A program made the position numbers and the translations under genes. Below, piece by piece: positions 15,782 through 25,056 of a DNA stretch of 64,000 nucleotides. Source of the DNA: UBA817 sp049889215 (GTDB taxonomy: Bacteria; Margulisbacteria; Marinamargulisbacteria; UBA817); assembly GCA_049889215.1 (NCBI GenBank), contig JBMHDV010000010.1, positions 10,703-74,702 of the forward strand. Reading direction: 5' to 3'. The notes beneath the pieces are model-generated. The model did not search any database. It was not told the origin of the DNA and worked only from the letters and a program-made list of their open reading frames with translations. Each line of letters starts with the position of its first letter. Position 1 is the stretch's first letter.

Positions 15782-16765
15782 TTGACTGTAGGACGCCTTG
15801 GCTCTAATCATAGTATCCAACAAACCCGTTCTGCTAAAGGAGGCTCTCCTAGTGGGGATTTAGGTAATATGGGAACGAAGTTAAGTAATCGTGAGAAAGA
15901 TTTAATGGGAACAATTGATGTGCCTAAGATGTCTGTTTCACAATTGCTTAATCCGGACCTTAGCGGGGACAAGAACAAGGTAGGTAGCGACCAGAAATCT
16001 GCAACAGGTGCTGATTCGGCTAGTTCCAAAGTGAAAGAAAACCCACAGGGCTCGAATAAGGCAACAACTCGAGAGAAACCATTGTCGCGTATGGAAATTA
16101 AAAAGAAACTAGCGGAAGAACTAAAGCAAATGGATGAAATGACTAGCAAATTTAATCTTGAAGAAAATGATTCGAATTCTCAGGGGGTGGATATCACTTC
16201 TACTCAACCGGTTGTTGAAAATCCGCAGGGAGCGGATAGACAACTAACTTTTAATGAGAGAATGAAAGTTGCCGGAGAAATGAATAAAACAAAACTTGAA
16301 GGGGACTTAGCAAAGCTTAATAAACAGAAAGAGAAAAGGAACTCTAAATTAAAAAAACATGTAAAAAAATTGAACTCTATGATGGACGAAAATAATAAGT
16401 TTCTTTCGACAAACATAGCTTATGATGGCAAGGCTAAAAACCTTATTATTGATTTAAAAGAGTTTATGAGTGAAATTAATAAAAAATTTAAGGATAAAAA
16501 TGGCGTAAAAGAGAGCTACTTTTTGCCAAGTCATATGCAAATCAAATTTTTGTCGAATTTAAACGAAAAAATGCCAGAAATAGAAAAAAGTATGAATGAT
16601 AATATGGGAATGAGAAAAACTGAAAACGATAAGGAAGATTTTAGAAACCTTAAAAATTCTTTGGTTAAAAGAATTAATGATTTAGAGAAGAGTGACTCTT
16701 TTAATTCCAGTATTTTAGACATGAGTATCAAAAGAACTTCTGAAAAAATAGGTGACTACTCTTAA
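15782..16765 (+). CDS. effector-like low-complexity / coiled-coil protein
   Basis: About 327 aa. The start is taken as TTG at 15782 because GAGAGGGG lies seven bases upstream; an earlier in-frame TTG at 15758 has no ribosome site. Residues 1-150 are Ser/Gly/Asn/Gln-rich and probably disordered, with a repeated E-N-P-Q-G segment; 150-330 is a Lys/Glu-rich helical region with coiled-coil character. No signal peptide, membrane segment or catalytic motif is visible. It carries the shared TGTTTA-type upstream element seen before other effector-like genes. Function unknown; an injected protein is an inference. Confidence 0.6.
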   Translation: MTVGRLGSNHSIQQTRSAKGGSPSGDLGNMGTKLSNREKDLMGTIDVPKMSVSQLLNPDLSGDKNKVGSDQKSATGADSASSKVKENPQGSNKATTREKPLSRMEIKKKLAEELKQMDEMTSKFNLEENDSNSQGVDITSTQPVVENPQGADRQLTFNERMKVAGEMNKTKLEGDLAKLNKQKEKRNSKLKKHVKKLNSMMDENNKFLSTNIAYDGKAKNLIIDLKEFMSEINKKFKDKNGVKESYFLPSHMQIKFLSNLNEKMPEIEKSMNDNMGMRKTENDKEDFRNLKNSLVKRINDLEKSDSFNSSILDMSIKRTSEKIGDYS

Positions 16766-16890
16766 TTGCGCTTAGTTCCCTCCCGAATGCTCAGGACGAT
16801 TTGCTTTTGAGTGGCCACGGTTTAACCAAGCCCCCCCCCTTGTTGTTTTTGATGTATTATTGGAAAATTAGATAAGTTTTATCAAATTTT

Positions 16891-18633
16891 TTGGAGGGTA
16901 TCATTTACAAAAATGTTGCGTTTGTACCGCAAGGTGCGATTGGTCGTCAGGCAAATACTGCTATTGCAATCAATGCTCAATTTATTGAAGCTGTCCTGCA
17001 TGAAATGGGGCGAGTTCAGCATAAAACCCAGGATGAAAAAATTAAGGTTCTTCAGTCTAACTTTAAACGGTTAACAAGTGCTGAACAAATTGATGCACTT
17101 ATTAAGTTGACGATTCCTTTAGATATAAATGCTCAGTTGATGCACCCATTTTCGGATCATGAACTGTTTGCTCAGAAACTGTTTGTTTTTGCATTTCGAT
17201 ATCTTAGTGTAACTATCAATACGGCTAGAAGTCCTGCTGTTTTTTGTGGTGCAATGCGGTACCTTGATGATTGGGGCAAGCGCTTATTGCCGTTTGTAGC
17301 AAATGCAAGTTTACGTAATCAAGACTTGATTTTTACTTATTTTAACCGTGTATTTGATGTCATTCAAAAAGGGGTGGAATTTTCCATCCCAAATCAGTTC
17401 ATTCCTAAACAAGATGTTTCAGACGCTTTTGTTGCTACATTTGAGCACTTATTAACTAAGCTGTTTACTGAAAACCAAATGTCTTTGAGTGATCGTTGGA
17501 CTGTGATTGATACTTATCAATATTTTCAAAATAACCCCTACAGGGATGCCGTCAATAAACTTCAGCAACCCATGCGATTATGTGCATTTAATCCCTTAGG
17601 TTCATTGTTAGGTTCATCATTTGGTTTGAATCGGTTGAATAGGATGATCTTTTCTGATCTCTTATTTCCAAAATTTTACTCAACGGATCCTTCACATGAA
17701 GTTAAGGATTCACTTTTAGATGATATTTTAAATGGTACTAAATCGGACGAGGGTCCAGGAATATTAGACACCAATATAATCGGTGCTAGAGCAATTCGAT
17801 GGGAGGGACTGGTTCGTCGGTATCAGCATCGTTCCAATATTAATGTGGCCAAAAAATTACGAAAAAAATTACGAAAAAAGCGAAAAAGATGTGTAAAGAA
17901 ATGGGGGGCATTAACAGAAATGCTATTGAAATTATATCGGCAACGTCAGTTAAACGATGTGCACAAAGTGTCGCTTCATAGTATGGCCCGTGCTCAAGGT
18001 CATTGGGTGAAATTGGTTCATCACCTTGTTCGCTTTAGGCTGCAAGCCCAAATAAACAAAAAGACTGCTTTTTTATTTAAGCCGACATGGAACAATAAAA
18101 TAGATAAAAAAATCATTAAATTTGATACAGTGCCGCCGGATATTGTTGCTAGTTTAGCATCATTTGAGTCACTTATTGCCACCACCCAACACGATGATTC
18201 TATGATTAAGCGTCGCTATTTATTAATTTGTTACCGACAACTTGCTGGGATGATTAATAGGCACTTGAAACCCCAAAAAACACATCCTCATGAACTTAAT
18301 CCGGCCGCACAAGAATTTAAGCCAAATAATTATGTGTCATCTCTTGAAGAGCGTGTTTGCGCTTATTTGAATAGACACCACTTTGTTAATGCGCCGCCAT
18401 GGAATAACCCAACGCAATTACGGCGTTTTTTAGAATGGCAAGAAGAAAACTACCGATTCAAGCTTTCGGCTAACCCGTCCAAAGCGCAAATCCCAAATGA
18501 TGTGGCGCATCAGATTGCAACGTTTGTTTTTTGGCAGGGTGGTGACGTGAAAAACTATAATGTTTTTAATACTTCTAATTTTTTAACTTTAAAGGTGTCT
18601 TTACAGCAATTACTACAAAATGAATTGACATAA
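16891..18633 (+). CDS. unknown protein with a strongly basic internal segment
   Basis: Up to 580 aa. The start is unclear: the frame opens at TTG 16891, but GGAGGG follows at 16893-16898, which would serve a rare ATT start at 16903 better. Mostly predicted helical. The most striking part is the basic run K-K-L-R-K-K-L-R-K-K-R-K-R (near residues 320-335), encoded by near-repeats of aaattacgaaaaa, which resembles a nuclear localisation or nucleic-acid-binding segment. No signal peptide. It is followed at about 60 bases by another unrecognised gene, possibly the same transcript. A 9-C run lies upstream at 16831-16839. Confidence 0.6.
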   Translation: MEGIIYKNVAFVPQGAIGRQANTAIAINAQFIEAVLHEMGRVQHKTQDEKIKVLQSNFKRLTSAEQIDALIKLTIPLDINAQLMHPFSDHELFAQKLFVFAFRYLSVTINTARSPAVFCGAMRYLDDWGKRLLPFVANASLRNQDLIFTYFNRVFDVIQKGVEFSIPNQFIPKQDVSDAFVATFEHLLTKLFTENQMSLSDRWTVIDTYQYFQNNPYRDAVNKLQQPMRLCAFNPLGSLLGSSFGLNRLNRMIFSDLLFPKFYSTDPSHEVKDSLLDDILNGTKSDEGPGILDTNIIGARAIRWEGLVRRYQHRSNINVAKKLRKKLRKKRKRCVKKWGALTEMLLKLYRQRQLNDVHKVSLHSMARAQGHWVKLVHHLVRFRLQAQINKKTAFLFKPTWNNKIDKKIIKFDTVPPDIVASLASFESLIATTQHDDSMIKRRYLLICYRQLAGMINRHLKPQKTHPHELNPAAQEFKPNNYVSSLEERVCAYLNRHHFVNAPPWNNPTQLRRFLEWQEENYRFKLSANPSKAQIPNDVAHQIATFVFWQGGDVKNYNVFNTSNFLTLKVSLQQLLQNELT

Positions 18634-18694
18634 ATTTTAAAAAAACGTACTTTTTTTACAGTAATTCAAGTTAATTTTGTTAGGAGATATTTTA

Positions 18695-19891
18695 GTGAGT
18701 TCAATAAACCCGATTACGCAGTCCATTCTGAATGAATTTGGACAGCGTCAGCGATTTCATCACGCTTTTCATAATACAAAGAACCAATTGAATCGCTTAT
18801 TACCTGTAACAACCAACCACGATGATGCTCTTTTATTGCCCGTAATATTACTAGGTTCGTTAAATGATAATAATGACATTGATTTTTTAATTGTTGTTTT
18901 TGCAATGAGTTGCTTTGGCGCAAAAGTTACATTTAATTCTGGAAACGCTGATTATATGATTGAGTCTCCACCGACACTCTTAAGTGTTGGAGAGTATCTA
19001 TTTAAAACAGAGTTTTTGGACGGGATTCATGCGAATGTAGCGCAGTGTTCTCAAGCATTATTTAATGGGAGAGTGTTAAATCGAGCGTTTAATCAACAGT
19101 TTGATTCTTTTGAATCGTCATTTCCACCATTTAAAGCATTTGCCTTTAGTGGATCAACGTCTGACCCTTTACTGGATGTCGATTTAACTGTTTCTGGACC
19201 GTTTGAAGACCCTTCCTTAAGTGTACGAACCCCAAGTGGTCGGTTAGAATTATGGGCCCATCCACCACGGAAAGGCGCATGGCGATCGGAACTTCGTTTT
19301 ATTCGTAATGAAATTAATACAATCAATGATCAATTGCTTAATTCCAGTAATGAAATCCGCAAGCAGACCATTGAAAAACTTCAAGATGACCTTTCTAAGG
19401 TGTATAACGAACAAGAATTGTTGCTTTATTCACGCATGATGGCCCTTTTGAATAGCTCGCAATCGCTAGGTTTATCGTTTGATGAGCCTCATTTCCAATG
19501 GTTTTGTCAGGAGCGTTTACGGTGTCTTAATAATCGAATTCAGTTAATGAATGCGGCTAACGGTCGTCGTGCCTACCAAACCGCCATGGGGGGATCGCCT
19601 CCCTTGGACCCAGCATTGCCTAATTCTTATCAGACAGCAACCGTACAAGTGGGCGTGCGTGACAATCAGAACGAAACAGTTAAGCGCTGGTCAGCAACAG
19701 ACGGAATGACTGGTCCTTATCATCATCGTAACGATGTTCATCACCCATTTGTTACAACTCAGGTTGCATTACTTCGTTTATCTGTTTCTGAGCGTAATGA
19801 TGTTAATTATATGGCTCGATACCATCGTGTAATGGCAGATCGATGGTTGGATCAAACAAACTTACCCAATATGTATCGTTCATATACTTAG
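18695..19891 (+). CDS. unknown protein
   Basis: About 398 aa. GTG at 18695 is chosen because TTAGGAGAT ends a few bases upstream; an in-frame TTG at 18677 lies before the ribosome site. There is a short helical N-terminus and a hydrophobic segment (about residues 45-75). A region rich in Ser/Pro (L-D-V-D-L-T-V-S-G-P) follows, then a coiled-coil-like stretch (R-N-E-I-N-T-I-N-D-Q-L-L-N-S-S-N-E-I) and a C-terminus with several His and Arg. I do not recognise a domain. It follows the basic protein in the same direction and may be co-expressed with it. Confidence 0.55.
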   Translation: MSSINPITQSILNEFGQRQRFHHAFHNTKNQLNRLLPVTTNHDDALLLPVILLGSLNDNNDIDFLIVVFAMSCFGAKVTFNSGNADYMIESPPTLLSVGEYLFKTEFLDGIHANVAQCSQALFNGRVLNRAFNQQFDSFESSFPPFKAFAFSGSTSDPLLDVDLTVSGPFEDPSLSVRTPSGRLELWAHPPRKGAWRSELRFIRNEINTINDQLLNSSNEIRKQTIEKLQDDLSKVYNEQELLLYSRMMALLNSSQSLGLSFDEPHFQWFCQERLRCLNNRIQLMNAANGRRAYQTAMGGSPPLDPALPNSYQTATVQVGVRDNQNETVKRWSATDGMTGPYHHRNDVHHPFVTTQVALLRLSVSERNDVNYMARYHRVMADRWLDQTNLPNMYRSYT

Positions 19892-19962
19892 CGCTATTTA
19901 CCTCACTTTGGTTCGATTATAATTAACTTTTGTCCAATTTAATTTAAGCTTAAGCATCTTTT

Positions 19963-19990
19963 TGTTTAAAGCATTGGTTTAAAGGGAATA
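19963..19990 (+). promoter_or_regulatory. shared effector-type upstream element (copy 2)
   Basis: TGTTTA (19963-19968), 14 bases, then AGGGAATAAT from 19983. It lies about 30 bases before the 1012-aa gene and matches the element before five other effector-like genes in gap length and in the GGGAATA core. Confidence 0.62.
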
Positions 19991-20019
19991 ATAAAAGATA
20001 GCTTAACAAAGGGGGATGC

Positions 20020-23000
20020 ATGTTTTTAACTCGCGCTGGAGGTGTAGAATTTCTACATAATCGTTCTAATACTGGACAGAAAGAACTTAATGATATGGGT
20101 AGCCCTGTCTCTTCTAAACTTGCAAAAAAAATTAAACTTGGAAAAAATATTGCAACTAACCCACATACGTCTTCAGTGAGTTGGGGGAGTTATGTTGGTT
20201 CGCTGTATAACAGCGGTGCACAGATGGTGTCTGATGTTACGACCTCATCGGTCGAAATGGGCAAGCGTTTGGCCTCGGGCGTTGTGTCCACAAGTTCCAT
20301 GTTGGCCAGTGTTGGTGTTGATTTGGGTTTGTCAGCTGTTATTGGTGGTGGGAATGTTGTGTTTATTCACACATTCATAGAAGTTTTGAATGAAAATTTA
20401 GATGACGGGCATAAGATCAATGGCATTAAACAATGCGTGAATTTTTTAGTGGACGCGCAATCAGAAGGTGATTATGCAAAGGTTGTTTTAAAGGCCATGT
20501 TGAATCCAACGGTTATCGAAGGCTTGAGCAAATTAGAGCCTGTTGGAAATAATGTGACAGAGTGTGTATCAGGTTTAAATAAATTGTGGCGCTCGCTTTC
20601 ATCCGTTAACTCGAATGATGAAAGTGAACCAATTGATGCTGGCAAATTAAAAACAATCCAGAACATTAACAATAAATTGCAACAGTTACCCAATTTAAGA
20701 TCCATGTTTACAGCGATTGCTCGTGAGATGCGTGATGCTCAAAGTGATGTGTCAGAACTGATTGATGCATCGGTTGACCTGGTGTTCTTTTGTCGTGACC
20801 GATTGGTTGGTGAGAAGGGCTCAATCGATGACTTGAAAAATCGTTTGAATGAAATAAAGGGGGAGCATTTATTTGATGCGCTTGGTTCAATGAATGCGCT
20901 TTTTTCTACCAATGCCAATGATGATAATGTGTTTACCTTTGTTGCTCAGGTATTGAATGTTAGTGATGGTGCCTTTGATGCGTTTGCTGCCGCAGGTGAG
21001 CTTTCCGGACAATTATCAACTGATCAAATAAAGAGTTATGAGTTGTTTAAAGCATTGAAGCCCTGCTTGGCTGTCATAGCAGAACAGGCGTCAAATTATA
21101 CAGTTGATGATATGTTCGATATTGAGATGGCATTATTAAGTGTTTTGGATGTGCACGATGTTCATGAATTTCATTCATGGCAAGCAATCCATTCCCGTGG
21201 TATTGATCAACTGATGGTGATGATTAATGAACCTAATGTACAACCAGCTTTGCAGCAGTTTTTTGAGCGTTTGAGTCAAAATCCATTATTTGATGAGTAT
21301 GCACCTGGCATGCAATTATTAAATCAAATTATTTCTACGACTGATTCGGAAAGTTTAATGGGAGATTCGTTGCAGGCGGTGTTTGGTGTTGCGTGCTTAT
21401 TATCTGCTGGTAACTTAACTGCAGGGCGCTTGATGTCCATCATCAATCAAACGGAACTGGCTCAAACGTTATCAGTGTTATCCAATGACGATGGTTTTGT
21501 TCAGAATATGGAGGATTTAATTGATCAGCAATTTTATGCATTGACGGAAAAGATTAAATTGGAAATGGGTGAGGCCCGTCTTCAATGCCCTAATTTTGAG
21601 GATTGTTTGATGATGACAGCAGACGTTTTTGACTCATTAAAGAATGACATTGAAACGTTGTTTTCAAGCTATGAGCGCAGCCATCGTTTTGATGGGACCA
21701 TTTCGTTAAAAGAGCATTTAATGCGTAAAAAACGAGTGATGGGTGCTTTAAAACAGGTGAAATATTTGGCGCAAGCTCGTAAGTTTACGGAAGCGAGGTT
21801 GGTATCGGAATTTCCAAATGATGAGCCGCCGTTAAGTATTCCAACATTTTTTGACATTGTATCGATAGCCGAGAGTCAGTGGTTTGGTTTTCAGTCGTTT
21901 GAAACAAATGAAAAAGTGACGGGCATTTCCAGTCGGATTATGGGCGGTGTTAAAACGATGAAAGGAACAGTGAGCGGTATTGTTGATTCAAATATTGTTT
22001 TTTACAAAGATTGCTTAACATTTTCATTTCATGACCAATCAGATTTTACAAAAATCATTCAAGGTTTTTTAAGACAGCAGCCATTAAATAAGGAGGCGTT
22101 TGATCGTTTTTTTAGACATGAAATGAAGATGTTTATGAAAACGTTTAAATTAAACGATGAAACAGCTGCCAAGTGTGCACTATTTAATGTCTGCTGTTCG
22201 CATGCAAATAAATATCAGATTCTTTGTTTGGTTCAAGTGCTTGAGGAAATGGATTATCAGGATCAAGTAAATATAATGGATGCTAAGTTTTCACACATGG
22301 TTGGTGCTGGTCAATATTCAACTGTTCGGCAGTATTTTGAGAAAAAGGGGGCAGTATTCTTTTGTTCTGAACTGTCACCAAAGTCGTATAGTAGGGGTGC
22401 TGAGTTAACTGAATCCTATTTATTTAATTCATTGAACGAGTTAATGCAATGGGTGAAAGATACAAATTGTGATCCATTGCTGGGGTATAAACTGTTTGTT
22501 GCCAATCAAAGATTGTTAGATTATCTAGAGGATGATGTTCAGTTAATGAGCTTTTTTCAATCTCTGGGAGCCGATTGGGTATCTGAAATGGTATCGTTTG
22601 ATATTAACAATGTTTTTTGTGATAAGTTGGAACAGCATGGTTTAAAGTTTTTTAAGTCCATAAGCAAAGGGGCTAGAATTAAAGCTGATATTAAATCAAA
22701 GCTTTTAAGTTCCATTGGACGGGATTTATCAATAACGTTGCCGCGTTTATTATCAGTTTGTAAACCTGAAAAAAAGCGCCGTTTATTACAAGCGATGGGT
22801 GATATTTATAGCGGAGTGGAGGAGAATAACGTTAAACTTGAGAAGGCCGGGTTAAAGAATTTATTGAAAGAAATCCAAATGTTTGAAAAAAGCCAAAAGT
22901 TAGAAAAGGGAGGGGTGCATCATGGTATTCTTGCAGAAACTCATCCCATGAAATCACTAAAACGTTCAATACAAATTTTAAGTAGTTTAAATACTCAGGT

Positions 23001-23058
23001 CTGGAACGATATCCGAGGTTTGGTTCAAGAGCATTTGCAGCAAAATATTCAGCGATAA
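20020..23058 (+). CDS. large unknown protein (effector candidate)
   Basis: 1012 aa from an ATG preceded by AAAGGGGG. Residues 1-50 are basic and polar with no Sec signal. About 50-125 is Ser/Val/Gly-rich with a hydrophobic stretch (about 92-120, V-D-L-G-L-S-A-V-I-G-G-G). The rest is mainly helical, Asp/Glu-rich and without a motif I recognise. The C-terminal 25 residues (S-L-N-T-Q-V-W-N-D-I-R...) recur in a decayed fragment at 23795-23869, so paralogues existed here. The upstream element links it to other effector-like genes. Function unknown. Confidence 0.6.
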   Translation: MFLTRAGGVEFLHNRSNTGQKELNDMGSPVSSKLAKKIKLGKNIATNPHTSSVSWGSYVGSLYNSGAQMVSDVTTSSVEMGKRLASGVVSTSSMLASVGVDLGLSAVIGGGNVVFIHTFIEVLNENLDDGHKINGIKQCVNFLVDAQSEGDYAKVVLKAMLNPTVIEGLSKLEPVGNNVTECVSGLNKLWRSLSSVNSNDESEPIDAGKLKTIQNINNKLQQLPNLRSMFTAIAREMRDAQSDVSELIDASVDLVFFCRDRLVGEKGSIDDLKNRLNEIKGEHLFDALGSMNALFSTNANDDNVFTFVAQVLNVSDGAFDAFAAAGELSGQLSTDQIKSYELFKALKPCLAVIAEQASNYTVDDMFDIEMALLSVLDVHDVHEFHSWQAIHSRGIDQLMVMINEPNVQPALQQFFERLSQNPLFDEYAPGMQLLNQIISTTDSESLMGDSLQAVFGVACLLSAGNLTAGRLMSIINQTELAQTLSVLSNDDGFVQNMEDLIDQQFYALTEKIKLEMGEARLQCPNFEDCLMMTADVFDSLKNDIETLFSSYERSHRFDGTISLKEHLMRKKRVMGALKQVKYLAQARKFTEARLVSEFPNDEPPLSIPTFFDIVSIAESQWFGFQSFETNEKVTGISSRIMGGVKTMKGTVSGIVDSNIVFYKDCLTFSFHDQSDFTKIIQGFLRQQPLNKEAFDRFFRHEMKMFMKTFKLNDETAAKCALFNVCCSHANKYQILCLVQVLEEMDYQDQVNIMDAKFSHMVGAGQYSTVRQYFEKKGAVFFCSELSPKSYSRGAELTESYLFNSLNELMQWVKDTNCDPLLGYKLFVANQRLLDYLEDDVQLMSFFQSLGADWVSEMVSFDINNVFCDKLEQHGLKFFKSISKGARIKADIKSKLLSSIGRDLSITLPRLLSVCKPEKKRRLLQAMGDIYSGVEENNVKLEKAGLKNLLKEIQMFEKSQKLEKGGVHHGILAETHPMKSLKRSIQILSSLNTQVWNDIRGLVQEHLQQNIQR

Positions 23059-23121
23059 ATTTGGGGTGTTTCTTTTTGCATATGCTTGGTCATTTTAATT
23101 AATTGTAATAAAGTAAATTGC

Positions 23122-23655
23122 ATGAATTATCTTTCTAAGTATCGACTTAAGCAAGCTTATGCATTGCAACCCACTCCAAAAAAACACTATGCTCAACCAA
23201 CCAAAGCGAGCCGATCTCGCGAAAATTCCCCTCCAGATCCAAAAGTTATCGATCATCATGGGTGTTTTTCTGTGCCATTAACACCATCACGAGGCAGTCA
23301 AGTATATTCTGAGGAATCTTTAAACCAGCGGTTGCGTAACATGGATAAGCGTTTTAATTTTCGTCAATTATCGAATGGTAAGGCTCCAGCGCCCTTAACC
23401 CCTTGCCAACGGCGTGGTCCTTACATGAATCACAGCGTAAGCTCATCGTTAATTTCAAGTGCGCGAGCTAATCGACTGGCTTCCAGTAAAGAGTTACGTC
23501 ATCCAATTTTTCAGTTAGCCTCAAAGCAGCCGATAAATGATAATGACTTTTGGCAAAAATTTATTGATGACAATACAGCGGTTATTAAAACAACCAGTTC
23601 AAACAGGGCGTTAGAGGATTATCTAAGACGGACGTTTTTAGAATCTAATCATTGA
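23122..23655 (+). CDS. hypothetical Ser/Pro-rich protein
   Basis: 177 aa starting at ATG 23122 (M-N-Y-L-S-K-Y); an in-frame start at 23086 would add 12 residues without a better ribosome site. The first 110 residues are rich in Pro, Ser, Arg and Gln and look disordered, with P-L-T-P-S and P-L-T-P-C repeats resembling proline-directed phosphorylation sites. The C-terminal 50 residues could form helices. A weaker relative of the shared element (TGTTTC-N14-TGGTCA) lies upstream. No function assigned. Confidence 0.5.
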   Translation: MNYLSKYRLKQAYALQPTPKKHYAQPTKASRSRENSPPDPKVIDHHGCFSVPLTPSRGSQVYSEESLNQRLRNMDKRFNFRQLSNGKAPAPLTPCQRRGPYMNHSVSSSLISSARANRLASSKELRHPIFQLASKQPINDNDFWQKFIDDNTAVIKTTSSNRALEDYLRRTFLESNH

Positions 23656-23740
23656 GTAGTTGAGAGATGTCGATAATCTCAATGGTCTGTGGATCGATTG
23701 GCTGATATTGCCCTTGAATATTGTGTTCATCCTGTTCTGT
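23645..23740 (-). pseudogene. 3' fragment of a paralogue of the 73-aa acidic protein
   Basis: Read on the minus strand, this segment encodes E-Q-D-E-H-N-I-Q-G-Q-Y-Q-P-I-D-P-Q-T-I-E followed by I-I-D-I-S-Q-L-L-N-D and a stop at 23645-23647. That matches the C-terminus of the small protein at 25187-25408 (Q-Y-Q-P-I-D-P-Q-T-I-D-I-I-D). No intact start or upstream half is present, so it is a decayed copy. It overlaps the end of the plus-strand gene by about 11 bases. Confidence 0.7.
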
Positions 23741-23794
23741 TATCAGTGAATGGGGCCGGGTGATAATTTAATCCATATGTCATTATTTTTAAGG

Positions 23795-23869
23795 AGTTTG
23801 AATACTCAGTTTTGGAACGATATCCGCGATTTGGTACAAGAGTATATGCACCAAACAATTAAACGATGA
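23795..23869 (+). pseudogene. 3' fragment of a paralogue of the 1012-aa protein
   Basis: The frame encodes S-L-N-T-Q-F-W-N-D-I-R-D-L-V-Q-E-Y-M-H and ends with a stop at 23867-23869, matching the last residues of the gene ending at 23058. The rest of the copy is absent. Together with the neighbouring fragment it marks a collapsed duplication. The stretch from 23656 to 24014 otherwise holds only a short open frame. Confidence 0.72.
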
Positions 23870-23873
23870 TGGC

Positions 23874-23990
23874 GTGAGTACGGCATTGGATAAGTGCGCT
23901 TATGCGGTTGGAAAACACAGTGTCGCTGTACTGGAACGCGAGATTGGCTACAAAGGGATAGAGCGTGATACTGATAAAACCGTCAGTTAA
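23874..23990 (+). CDS. short open frame of doubtful status
   Basis: GTG-initiated, 38 codons, reading S-T-A-L-D-K-C-A-Y-A-V-G-K-H-S-V-A-V and ending E-R-D-T-D-K-T-V-S. There is no ribosome site and it follows two gene remnants, so I think it is another fragment of a lost gene rather than a working one. I do not recognise its parent. Confidence 0.25.
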   Translation: MSTALDKCAYAVGKHSVAVLEREIGYKGIERDTDKTVS

Positions 23991-24014
23991 GTTCGAATAG
24001 ATAATGATCAGGCG

Positions 24015-24938
24015 TTAATACATAAGGATCAAGAGGAGAGTATCTAACCAGTAGAAAAGAAATAGAATCGAACTGTATAACATGATGATCCCTGGTAAAT
24101 ATAGCTTCCAATGATTAAGTTTATGTTTTAAATAGTATTTGATACTATACGGCATAAAAATCAGGGGAAGAATAAACATCGTCACAAAAAAATAATAATA
24201 GAGATGATAATGGGGAAATATTTTTAGTAAAAATATTAATAATGTAATTGTAGCTAGAACATATATTACAAATATGTATATTGGTATCAGGTTCGATGGC
24301 CTACTTTTTTTAAATAAACCTTTAACATAAACGCTTAGTGGTAACATAGCTGGAAATAAAATTCCGTAAGTAAATATAAAAACATATTTATTTGGAATAT
24401 CAAATCCCAAATCAATACCAATATTTTGAATGATGATATCGATGTTTTTTGTTAAATATATAAAGTAAACTGAATAAAATAGTAAAATAATTTCATATAC
24501 GCCGAATTTAAGTTTTTTTCGCATTACAATCAGGGGAAGAATAAACATCGTCACAAAAAAATGATAAACGGGAAAATAATTGGGAAATATTTTTAGTAAA
24601 AATATTAATAATTTAAATGTAGCTAGAACATATATTACAAATATGTATATTGGTATCAGGTTCGATGGCCTATTTTTTTTTAATAAACCTTTAACATAAA
24701 CGCTTAGTGGTAACATAGCTGGAAATAAAATTCCGAAAGTAAATATAAAAACATATTTATTTGGAATTTGCCTAGAATTAAATCCCAAATCAATAGCAAT
24801 ATTTTGAATGATGATATCGACGTTTTTTGTTAAATATATAAAGTAAACTAAAAAAAATAGTGAAATAATTTCATATACGCCGAATTTAAGTTTTTTTCGC
24901 ACTTTTACACAATAGTACAAATAGCTTAAAATAAACAA
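24015..24938 (-). CDS. polytopic membrane protein with internal tandem duplication
   Basis: 307 aa, almost entirely hydrophobic, with about eight membrane segments. Residues about 13-135 and 139-258 are near-identical units (both contain K-K-L-K-F-G-V-Y-E-I-I, I-P-N-K-Y-V-F-I-F-T and G-I-L-F-P-A-M-L-P-L-S). The unduplicated ancestor would have been about 185 aa. Base composition is markedly more AT-rich than its neighbours. No known transporter motif is visible. The function is unknown; it may be recently altered and non-functional. Confidence 0.6.
   Translation of the reverse strand: MFILSYLYYCVKVRKKLKFGVYEIISLFFLVYFIYLTKNVDIIIQNIAIDLGFNSRQIPNKYVFIFTFGILFPAMLPLSVYVKGLLKKNRPSNLIPIYIFVIYVLATFKLLIFLLKIFPNYFPVYHFFVTMFILPLIVMRKKLKFGVYEIILLFYSVYFIYLTKNIDIIIQNIGIDLGFDIPNKYVFIFTYGILFPAMLPLSVYVKGLFKKSRPSNLIPIYIFVIYVLATITLLIFLLKIFPHYHLYYYFFVTMFILPLIFMPYSIKYYLKHKLNHWKLYLPGIIMLYSSILFLFYWLDTLLLILMY
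24161..24902. repeat. direct tandem repeat of about 370 bp
   Basis: Copies lie at about 24161-24524 and 24530-24902. The left boundary shift is 369 bases; the right boundary shift is 378 because one copy has nine extra bases (three codons). Both copies stay in frame within the membrane-protein gene, and divergence is slight, so the duplication looks recent. Confidence 0.85.
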
Positions 24939-25056
24939 TTATTAAATACTCTATGAACTGAAAAGAAATGTTATATTAATTTCGGTCAATTCACAGTTTA
25001 TGTAGAAGGAATAGTTGAATTGATCTGAAATAGAAAATATTTGATTAAGCATTAAA

